Assembly: GCA_965226475.1 (NCBI GenBank)
Contig: CBDDDJ010000005.1
Location: 1,798,001 to 1,862,000 of the forward strand
DNA: 64,000 bases
Reading direction: 5' to 3'
From: JASLMY01 sp965226475
GTDB lineage: Bacteria; Pseudomonadota; Alphaproteobacteria; GCA-2731375
The translations under genes were made by a program, and so were the position numbers. Below, piece after piece: positions 55,058-62,635 of the stretch. Every line of letters begins with the position of its first letter. Positions within the stretch are counted from its first letter, which is position 1. The notes beneath the pieces are model-generated. The model saw only the letters and a program-made list of their open reading frames with translations, was not told the origin of the DNA and did no database searches.

Positions 55058-56041
55058 ATGATGGAATTGCGGACCGCGCTCACCGAACGTCTGGGCATCC
55101 GACATCCGATCCTCCAGGCGCCGATGGCCACCTGCGCGGGAGGCGAAATCGCGGCCGCCGTCGCAGCGGCGGGAGGCCTCGGCATGATCGGTGCCAGCGT
55201 CAACGACGCGGCGTGGCTCGGCGATCAACACGCCCGTGCCGGCAATACCCACATCGGCGTCGGCTTCATCACCTGGTTGATGGAGCAGCAGCCGAAGCTC
55301 CTACCGCTGTCGCTGGAGCACAAGCCCAAGGCGGTCATGCTCTCGTTCGGCGACCACACGCCTTACGTCGATGCCATCAAGGCGGCGGGGTCGGTGCTCA
55401 TCTGCCAGGTACAGACGCTGGCGCAGGCGCTGCACGCGGCCGAGACTGGCGCCGACATCATCGTCGCCCAGGGCCAGGAGGCCAGCGGCCATGGCATGTC
55501 GTCGCGCGGCACCATGACGCTCGCGCCGGCCATAGTGGATGCGCTGGGCGCGGACATCCCCGTTGTCGCGCGGGCGGCATCGCCGACGGCCGGGGCCTGG
55601 CGGCCGCGTTGATGCTCGGCTGCAGCGGCGTGCTGATGGGCACCTGCTTCGCCACCTCTCGGGAGTCGATCTGGCCGGACTCAAGAAGGCGGCGCTCGTG
55701 GCGGCGAAGGGCGACGACACGATCCGCACCGAGGTCTTCGACATCCTGAGGCGTCGGACGACCTGGCCCGACTCCTTCAATGGCCGCGGCTTGCGCAACT
55801 CGCAGACGGACCGCTGGCACGGCAACGAGACCGCGCTCCACGAGGTCCTGGACGAGGAGAAGGCCCTGGCCGACGCGGCGGAAGCGAGCGGGGACTGGTC
55901 AGGCACCGCGGTCTGGGCCGGCGAGAGCGTCGACCTGGTGCACGAAGTCCTGCCCGCCGCCGAGATTGTCGAGCGCACCGTCAGCGAGGCCGTCGCGATC
56001 CTGTCTGGCGGGAGCAACTACACCCTGGTCGGAACGGCCTG
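55058..56041 (+). pseudogene. Nitronate monooxygenase (2-nitropropane dioxygenase family) with two -1 frameshifts
   Basis: The ATG at 55058 follows AGGGAAGTGAGA. TIM-barrel FMN enzyme: LGIRHPILQAPMATCAGGEIAAAV at the N-terminus, DIIVAQGQEASGHG in the middle (active-site His context). At about 55570 the frame shifts (AAGGIADGRGLAAALMLGCSGVLMG continues in the next frame), and at about 55680 it shifts again (LKKAALVAAKGDDTIRTEVFDIL). Both are explained by loss of one base from a GC-rich run. If real, the gene is dead; if they are sequence errors, the protein would be about 327 residues and normal. Confidence 0.85.
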
Positions 56042-56100
56042 AGCCTTCGACGGCGCGCCTATCGGCATGACACCCGCGCTCCTCTATTACCCGAGGTATT

Positions 56101-56292
56101 ATACCGCCGAGCAAACGAAGTGACTCGTCACTGGCTTGCAAACACAACCGTCATCGCGAGGGGCGAAGCGCCGTGGCGATCCAGTCCGCCTCGATGCCGC
56201 GCAATACTGTCAAGGCCGACTGGATCGCCACGCTCCGCTCGCGATGACGACTGTGCGAGCCGAGAGGTCAATTCAAAGGCTCGCCGGTATTA
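56101..56292. repeat. Intergenic palindromic repeat family R2, copy B
   Basis: Ends ATACCGCCGAGC (left) and, inverted, ATACCGGCGAGC (right) form terminal inverted repeats. Inside, GTGGCGATCCAGTC pairs perfectly with GACTGGATCGCCAC (14 bp). Outer parts match the reverse complement of copy A (42813-42926), which lacks the central block. The size and terminal repeats are MITE-like. Confidence 0.78.
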
Positions 56293-56443
56293 GCCGTTCA
56301 AGTTTGCCAGTGACCGAGGTCTGATGCGTCAAGGTTTGGGGAAGGCAGGGTTGCAAGACTGATACTCGTAGAGGTCAGTCCGCGGTCATCGATCCGAGCA
56401 TTGACGGCTACACCACGACTCGGCGCCCGGGCCGCCGCCGCCG

Positions 56444-57334
56444 TCAGGCACGGGTGCGCCGGCGCTCGCGCCGCACCACATGGAGAGTGGCCGCGACGAT
56501 GATGGCGCAGCCGAGCCAGGTCGCGGGGCCGGGCAGGTCGCCGAAGACGAGCCAACCGCCGGCCGTCGCCCAGATCATCTTGGTGTAGTTGAAGGGCGCC
56601 AGCAGCGAGGCCTCGGCCCGCTGGAAGGCGCCGATCAGGCAAAGGTGCGCGGCGATGCCGAAGAGGCCGAGGACGAAGAAGGTGGCGAGGTCCGCCCACC
56701 CCATCGGCGTCCAGGTGAAGGGAACGACGAGAGAGCACCAGAAGAGCCCGCCGAGGCCGGTCATGAACAGCAAGGTGAAGGTCTCCTCGGTGCGCGCCAA
56801 CACGCGGGTCGCCAGCTGGAAGAGCCCCATGGCGAGCGCGGTGAGAAGCGGCAGCAGCGCCCACCAGTGGCCGAACTCGCCGCCGGGGCGCACGATCACC
56901 AGCACGCCCAGCAGGCCGACGACGACGGCGCCCCAGCGGTGGTGGTCCACCGGCTCGCCCAACAAGGGCGCCGCCAGCGCCACCATGAAGAGGGGCGAGG
57001 TGAAGCTGATCGCCGTGGCCTCGGCGATCGGCATGTGGACCAGGGCCAGGTACAGCGCGGCGATCGAGGCCACCAGCAGAAAGGCGCGCAGCAGATGCAT
57101 CGCCGGCCGCCGGGTCCGCAACGCGAGGCGGCGGGCCTTCGGCACGAGAATCGCCCAGAGGATGAGATAGCTGGCGATGGCGAGAAAATAGCCCCACGTG
57201 ATCTGCATCGGGTGCAGGTCCCGGGTCAGAAACTTGGCCCAGGTATCGACGACGGTGATGAGCAGGATCGCCAGCGCGATCAGGGCCATGGCGACGGTGG
57301 CGCGGGAGGCCGGCGCCGTCATTCCGGTTCTCAT
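56444..57334 (-). CDS. EamA/DMT-family transporter
   Basis: 296 residues from the ATG at 57334 with about ten membrane segments in two five-helix EamA repeats (ILLITVVDTWAKFLTRDLHP ... PIAEATAISFTSPLFMVALAAPLLGEPV, then a second repeat with AEASLLAPFNYTKMIWATAGGWLVFGDLP). Exporter or permease for a small metabolite; substrate unknown. An R1 repeat lies between it and hyuB. The extended ORF upstream is translation of that repeat and should be ignored. Confidence 0.87.
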   Translation of the reverse strand: MRTGMTAPASRATVAMALIALAILLITVVDTWAKFLTRDLHPMQITWGYFLAIASYLILWAILVPKARRLALRTRRPAMHLLRAFLLVASIAALYLALVHMPIAEATAISFTSPLFMVALAAPLLGEPVDHHRWGAVVVGLLGVLVIVRPGGEFGHWWALLPLLTALAMGLFQLATRVLARTEETFTLLFMTGLGGLFWCSLVVPFTWTPMGWADLATFFVLGLFGIAAHLCLIGAFQRAEASLLAPFNYTKMIWATAGGWLVFGDLPGPATWLGCAIIVAATLHVVRRERRRTRA

Positions 57335-57345
57335 GAACAAGAACC

Positions 57346-57442
57346 CATGGCGTTCAAGCGCCACGCGGGCTTTGCCTCGGCTTTGCTCGGGCGCGCGGTC
57401 GCGCTTGCCAAACGGCGATGAGCCGAACCCGTCGCCGTTTGG
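57346..57442. repeat. Intergenic repeat family R1, copy C
   Basis: Core at 57359-57409 nearly identical to copies A and B, followed by a hairpin with arms CCAAACGGCGA / TCGCCGTTTGG (57408-57442). The hairpin ends two bases before the hyuB stop codon, so it could act as a transcript end for that gene. Confidence 0.75.
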
Positions 57443-57443
57443 T

Positions 57444-58988
57444 TCACGTCTCCCCCGTCCGGAAGCCGCCACCGCCGGCGGTCTCCAGGCGCACGAGGTC
57501 GCCCTTGCGCAACCGCTTGAGGCTCAAGGGATCGATCGCCTTCTCGTTCAGCGACAGGGCCGCCGCGCGGCCATCGCCGCCGCCGCCGCGCCCCCGGGGC
57601 GGCGAGACCCGCCGGGTCATCAGGAAGGCGCAGTTGGCGGAGGTCTCGCCCTGATATTCGAAGGCGATGTCGACCCCGTCGCCGCCGCGCATCTCGCCCT
57701 CGCCGCCGGACTCGCGCCGGAGTTTGCGGTGATGCACCAGCAACGGGCCCTCCGCCTCCAGCACCTCGATCGGCGTATTGCCGAGGTTGGAGGGGAAACT
57801 GAGCGCCGAGCGGCCGCCGCGCGCGCTCGTCGCCCCCTGGCCGCCGTTGACGAAGCTGGCGACGGTGAAGGGATGGCCCTGGTCCTCGCCGACGATGGTG
57901 ATGGAGCAGTTGCCGCTGCCCTCCGCGCGCGCGCCGCCCGGCACCACCGGCGCCAGCGCGCCCAACACCGCCGTCGGCAGGATATGGCCGACCTGGCCGC
58001 GCGCGGCGGTCGCCGCCGGCCATGTCGCGTGCAGCACCGAGCCCTCGGGCGCCGTCACCCGGATCGGCGCGAAACTGCCCTCGTTGTTGGGAATGCTCGG
58101 CGACAGCAGCGCCTTCAGGGGAAAGGCGGTGTAGGCGTAGGTGTAGGCGGGCACCACGTTGATCGCCTTGTCCACCACCTGGGGAGACGTGCCGGCGTAG
58201 TCGACCTCCAACTCGTCGTCCAAGACCCGGACGGTACAGTCGATCACCAGGGGGGAAGCGAAGCCGTCATGGTGGGCGACGTAATTGTAAACGCCATCGG
58301 GGAGCGCGCGGATCGCCCCGCGGAGCGCGGCCTCCGAGCGGCCCCGAATCTCCTCGCCCAAGGCCTCCAGCGAGACCTCGACCTCTTCCAACAGGCCGGC
58401 GAGGCGCGCCGCCAGCATCTTGTGCGCCGCGACCTGGCCGAAGAGGTCGCCCATGGTCTGATCGGGGACGCGCACGTTCTGGCGGATGAAGGCTTGAATC
58501 GAGGGATCGATCTCGCCGCCACGCATCAGTTTCAGCCGCGGGATCTGCAGGCCTTCCTCGTAGATCACGCTGTTGTCGTTGGTCCGCACCGGCCCGCCGA
58601 TATCCGGCATGTGGCTGGTGATGGCGGAGAAGGCGACGAGGCGGCCCCGGTAGTGGATTGGCATCGCGGTCGAGACGTCGTGGATGTGCCCCGTCCCCAT
58701 CCAGGGATCGTTGGTGATCAGCACGTCGCCGGGGTCCAATTGCTCGGCCGGAAAGCTGTCGAGGAAATGGCCGACGGTCTTCGGCAGGGTGGAGATGAAG
58801 GAGGGAATTGAGAGGCTGGATTGCGCCAGGCTGCGGCCCTGGGCGTCGGTCAGCACCACGGCATAGTCGTTCGCCTCGCGTACCAGGGAGGAGAAGGACG
58901 TACGCACGAAACCGGCCGCCGCCTCGTCGACGATGGCGATCAGGCGATTCCACAGGATCTCCAGCGAGACGGGATCCAGTTGTTTCAT
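57444..58988 (-). CDS. Hydantoinase B / oxoprolinase family protein (HyuB-like)
   Basis: 514 residues from the ATG at 58988, whose start overlaps the hyuA stop (ATGA). Signatures of the ATP-dependent hydantoinase/acetophenone carboxylase B subunit: MKQLDPVSLEILWNRL, LITNDPWMGTGHIHDV, FSAITSHMPDIGG, YTAFPLKALLSPSIPNNEG, and a Gly-rich C-terminus ending LETAGGGGF. With HyuA it would form an ATP-dependent amidohydrolase or carboxylase. Since the neighbouring A subunit is broken, the complex may no longer work. Confidence 0.92.
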   Translation of the reverse strand: MKQLDPVSLEILWNRLIAIVDEAAAGFVRTSFSSLVREANDYAVVLTDAQGRSLAQSSLSIPSFISTLPKTVGHFLDSFPAEQLDPGDVLITNDPWMGTGHIHDVSTAMPIHYRGRLVAFSAITSHMPDIGGPVRTNDNSVIYEEGLQIPRLKLMRGGEIDPSIQAFIRQNVRVPDQTMGDLFGQVAAHKMLAARLAGLLEEVEVSLEALGEEIRGRSEAALRGAIRALPDGVYNYVAHHDGFASPLVIDCTVRVLDDELEVDYAGTSPQVVDKAINVVPAYTYAYTAFPLKALLSPSIPNNEGSFAPIRVTAPEGSVLHATWPAATAARGQVGHILPTAVLGALAPVVPGGARAEGSGNCSITIVGEDQGHPFTVASFVNGGQGATSARGGRSALSFPSNLGNTPIEVLEAEGPLLVHHRKLRRESGGEGEMRGGDGVDIAFEYQGETSANCAFLMTRRVSPPRGRGGGGDGRAAALSLNEKAIDPLSLKRLRKGDLVRLETAGGGGFRTGET

Positions 58989-61077
58989 GCCATCGCTCCC
59001 TCTTCGCTCAACAGTACCGAGACGGTGCCGTTCTCCAGCACCTCCACCCGGGCCGGACGGGCGACGACGATGGTGGATTCGTCCTCGCGCAGGATCAACG
59101 GCCCGTCGAGCACGGTGCCCGGCGCCAGCGCATGGCGGTCGAAGACCGGGACCTCGGCGAAGGCGCGGCTGGCCGGCAGGTAGATCCCGCGCCGCCGCGC
59201 CCCGGCCGCCCCGGCGCCGCCGTCGGCCAGGCGGAAGTCGCGCGTCGCCGCCGGCGTTTCCGCCGCCAGCCGCCAGGTCACTGCCTGCACCATGCCGTCG
59301 GGAATCGTGCCGCCGAAAAGTGCCTCGTAGCGCCGCTGGAAGGCCGCGTGCATGGCGTCGATCACGCCCGCGTCGATTCCGGTATGGGGCAGGCTCGCCA
59401 GCACCGTGTCGCCCTGGCCGAGGTAGCGGGCCTCGAGCCCGAGGGTCCACGCGGCCGCCTCGGCCGCCAGGCCGGCACTCGCCAGCTCTTCGGCGATACC
59501 AGCCTCGAGGCCGGCTGCGATTCCGGCCAGCTCGCGCCAATCCACGGCCTCGAGCGGGCGAAGGCTGGACAAGGAGCGATCGACCCGGGCCGCCGCCGCC
59601 AGAAAGCCGAGGCAGGAGCCAACGCCGGCGGCAATGGTGAAGAGCACGCGGGAGATGCCGAGCTTTCCGGCAACCTCGATGCCGTGCACCGGCCCCGCGC
59701 CTCCCGTTGCCACCATGGCGAGGCGGCGCGGATCGAGGCCCTTCTCGGCGATATGTACTCGGGCCGCGCCCGCCATGTTCTCGTTGACGACATCGTGGAT
59801 GCCCCAGGCGGTCGCAATCGCCGCCAGGCCGAGCTCGCCGCCGAGTGTCTCGATCACCGCCCGCGCCCTGGCCGGCGCCAGGGCCATGCGGCCGCCCAGG
59901 AAATCCTCGGCGTCGAGATAGCCCAGCATAAGATCCGCGTCGGTCACCGTCGCCGCCTCGCCCCCCTGGTCGTAGCAGGCGGGACCGGGCTACGCCCCGG
60001 CGCTTTCCGGCCCGACGCCCAGGAGACCCAAGGCGTTGGCCCGCGCGATGGAGCCGCCGCCGGCGCCGATCTCGATCAGATCGATGCTCGGGCTCAGGAT
60101 CGGCAGGCCGCTGCCCTTGGCGAAGCGGCGGACGCGGGCGGCCTCGAAGCGGTAGGTGATCCCGGGCTCGCCGCCAACCACGACGCAGGCCTTGGCCGTG
60201 GTGCCGCCCATGTCGAAGGTCAACACGTCGTCGATGCCGGCGGCGCGCGCGGTATTGACGGCGCTGCGGACGCCACCGGCGGGGCCACTCTCCAAGAGCG
60301 CGATCGGCACCTCGGCGGCGGCGGTGTCGGAGGTGAAGCCGCCGCTCGAGACCATGATGCGGAGCGGCGCCTCGATGCCATGCGCGCCCAGGCGGTCCTT
60401 CAGGTGGCCGACATAGGCGCCCGCCATCGGCCGCACATAGGCGTTGGCGACGGTGGTCGACATGCGCTCGTATTCGCGCACCTCCCCCGCCACCCGGCTG
60501 GAGAGGCTGATCGGCAGGTCCGGGAAGCGGGGGCCAAGGAAATCGCCGATCGCTTGCTCGTGCGCGGGGTTGACGCAGGCGTGCAGCAGGCAGACGGCGA
60601 GGGAGTCGATTTCGCTCCCCTCGAGCCACGCCGCGACCGCGTCGAGTGCCGTGTCGTCGAGCGGGCGAAGCACCTCGCCTGCCGCCGTCATCCGTTCCGC
60701 CACCTCGGCGATATCGCCGCGCGGCACCAGCGGCAGGGGCAACTCCAGGTCGAGGTCGTAGAGGTCGTAGCGCAGTTCGCGGCCGATCTCCAGCACGTCG
60801 CCGGTGCCCTCGGTGACCAGCAGGCCGACCCGGGCGCCCTTGCGCTCGATGATTGCGTTGGTGACCAAGGTCGTGCCGTGCACCACCTCGGCGCAGCCGC
60901 CATCGCCCTCGAAAAGCGCCAGCAGGTCCGCGACCACCTGTTCGACGGCGATGGAGGGATCGCCGGGCGTGGTCAGCCGCTTGGCCAGAAGCACCCGGCC
61001 GCCTCCCGCCAGCTCCAGTACGCCATCGGTGAAGGTGCCGCCGATATCGACGGCGATGGGTAGCCAGTGGCGTGCAA
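58985..61077 (-). pseudogene. Hydantoinase A / N-methylhydantoinase A (HyuA-like), in-frame TAG and no clear start
   Basis: Reads IAVDIGGTFTDGVLELAGG at the N-terminus (ATP-binding), VVHGTTLVTNAIIERKGARVGLL, LTFDMGGTTAKACVV and GAGGGSIA. At 59990-59992 a TAG replaces the Asp codon of the normal GADPGPACY block; the same frame then continues intact for 335 codons to 58985. No ATG, GTG or TTG in this frame precedes IAVDIGG closely; a TTG at 61077 is one frame off. The two lesions together argue for inactivation, though sequence error is possible. It lies downstream of the SDR gene. Confidence 0.85.
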
Positions 61078-61085
61078 CGGAGCGC

Positions 61086-61865
61086 TCAGGCGGTGGCGCC
61101 GCCGTCGACGGGCAGCGCCGCGCCGGTGACGAAGGAGGCCTCGTCCGAGAGCAGGAAGAGCGCCGCGTTGGCGATCTCGTGCGGTTGGCCCGGCCGGTTC
61201 ATCGGGGTCTGGCCGCCGCGCATCAGCACCAGTTCCTCCTTGTCCATGCCCTGGGTCGACTGCTGGTCGGGCCGGGCGACGAAGACCCGCAGCATGGGCG
61301 TGTCCACCGGGCCGGGGCAGACCGCGTTCACGCGGATGCCGTCGCCGGCCAGCCGCTTGGCCAGCGCCTTGGTGAAGCCGACGACGCCGAACTTGGCCGC
61401 CGAATAGACTGGACTGAACTGGGAGCCCTGCAGGCCCGAACTCGACGCGGTGTAGAGGATGGCGCCGCCGCCGCGCGCCCGCATCTCGGGGATGGCCGCC
61501 TCGGTCGTCACCAGGATGGTGCGCAGGTTCAGGTCCATGGCCAGCTCGTAATCGCTCATCTCGATGCCCTCGACCGAGGAGGGGCCGGGGTGCCCGACAT
61601 GGTCCCACATGAAGTCGAGCCCGCCGAATTCGTTCGCCGTCTCTCCGACGATGCGGCGCGATTCCTCGTCCTTGGTCAGGTCGGCGACGATCCCGATCGC
61701 CCGCCCGCCGGCGGTGCTGATCTCGGCGATCACGGCGGAGACGGCGTCCGGGTCGATGTCCACCACGCTCACCAATGCGCCCTCGGCCGCGAAACGAAGC
61801 GCGCCCGCCCGCCCCATGCCCGAGCCCGCCGCCGTCACGATCCCGATCTTGCCGTCCATCCGCAT
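61086..61865 (-). CDS. SDR family NAD(P)-dependent oxidoreductase
   Basis: 259-residue classical short-chain dehydrogenase. Cofactor motif GIVTAAGSGMGRAGALRF (TGxxxGxG type with Ala for Gly at the second position), VVDIDPD (Asp favouring NAD), active-site Ser in LYTASSSGLQG and YSAAKFGVVGFTKALAKRL (YxxxK), with FVTGAALPVDGGATA at the end. The usual NNAG is DHVG here, an unusual replacement. It is probably cotranscribed with hyuA/hyuB, the stop lying a few bases from the hyuA region. Confidence 0.93.
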   Translation of the reverse strand: MRMDGKIGIVTAAGSGMGRAGALRFAAEGALVSVVDIDPDAVSAVIAEISTAGGRAIGIVADLTKDEESRRIVGETANEFGGLDFMWDHVGHPGPSSVEGIEMSDYELAMDLNLRTILVTTEAAIPEMRARGGGAILYTASSSGLQGSQFSPVYSAAKFGVVGFTKALAKRLAGDGIRVNAVCPGPVDTPMLRVFVARPDQQSTQGMDKEELVLMRGGQTPMNRPGQPHEIANAALFLLSDEASFVTGAALPVDGGATA

Positions 61866-61993
61866 CGCTCACCCTCCCGATAGGAAATCCCGTCCGCGCG
61901 AGAACCGCACGGGTCGCCGGATCGTAGAGCATGGAGAGCCAGAGCGAAATCGCCCGGCATGCCCGTCAGGAAAACAAGCCGTGCACCCTCGGG

Positions 61994-62269
61994 TCAGCCT
62001 TGGTTCGAACTGCTACTGGTGAAGGCGTAGCCAATCGCGGCGCCGACCACGAGGGAAATCAGACCCGTCGCCCACGCCCTGAGCTCAGTGTCGGATTTTA
62101 CCAAGGCAACCACCAAGAACACGGATCCGATGAGCAAGGAGGCCCCGGATATCCAGGCCGCCGCCTTGGTTCGAATGATGTCGCTCTTCGATTCCCTGAT
62201 GGAGGCGGGAGCCAGGACGTCATCGGTATCTATGGTTTCGCGACCCGAGTCCGCTTCGTTGCCGGACAT
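61994..62269 (-). CDS. Small two-helix membrane protein, unknown function
   Basis: 91 residues: an acidic, soluble N-terminal ~30 residues, then two hydrophobic segments (WISGASLLIGSVFLVVALV and WATGLISLVVGAAIGYAF) and a Ser-rich tail. No family recognised. It starts five bases downstream of the ribbon-helix-helix gene stop, so the two form a compact operon under the operator at 62558-62599. Confidence 0.6.
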   Translation of the reverse strand: MSGNEADSGRETIDTDDVLAPASIRESKSDIIRTKAAAWISGASLLIGSVFLVVALVKSDTELRAWATGLISLVVGAAIGYAFTSSSSNQG

Positions 62270-62274
62270 CGAAC

Positions 62275-62496
62275 TTACCTGTCGAGCACCCCGACAATTT
62301 CCGCATCGAGAGCATCGGCACTCGAACTGAAACCGATATGCACCCGCCCCCGCGCCTTCTGAGCCTTGTAAGCCTTGAGCACCGAAAGCGCCCGCCTCAA
62401 GATCTCGGTCTTGGAGGTCTGCTCCTCTTTGGCCAACTGATCGAGGAACTCCGCCGCTTCCTCGCTCAACTCGATATTCATCCGCACCTTGGCCAT
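62275..62496 (-). CDS. Ribbon-helix-helix (CopG-like) DNA-binding protein
   Basis: 73 residues from the ATG at 62496 (AAGGGGA upstream; longer ORF not credible). VRMNIELSEEAAEFLDQLAKEEQTSKTEILRRALSVLKAY is the RHH fold: beta strand then two helices, forming a dimer that inserts strands into the major groove. Small RHH proteins are often autorepressors or antitoxins. The operator-like repeats just upstream support autoregulation. The downstream partner is a membrane protein rather than a known toxin. Confidence 0.8.
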   Translation of the reverse strand: MAKVRMNIELSEEAAEFLDQLAKEEQTSKTEILRRALSVLKAYKAQKARGRVHIGFSSSADALDAEIVGVLDR

Positions 62497-62557
62497 GGCG
62501 AGCGTCCCCTTTTCATATTCCGTCGTCCATCGGTTCACTTCCAGCACTGTCGAATTT

Positions 62558-62599
62558 ATACACAATATATACACAAATATCATCACATTATTTGTGTAT
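62558..62599 (-). promoter_or_regulatory. Three-half-site operator/promoter for the RHH operon
   Basis: An AT-rich island holds a perfect 11-bp inverted repeat ATACACAAATA (62569-62579) and TATTTGTGTAT (62589-62599) with a 9-bp spacer, plus a third half-site ATACACAATA (62558-62567) exactly 11 bp from the first, one helical turn. On the minus strand the third site overlaps a TATAAA-like -10. RHH repressors typically bind such arrays cooperatively. Confidence 0.65.
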
Positions 62600-62635
62600 T
62601 ACCTCCAGACAGCCGACCTTGAAAGCGATGCTTGT

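Noticed and set aside
57444..60629. 1061-codon minus-strand frame apparently fusing a long N-terminal region to hyuB
   Set aside because: Only the part from 58988 onward is hyuB; upstream the translation is an Arg/Gly-rich shadow of hyuA, which reads properly in another frame.
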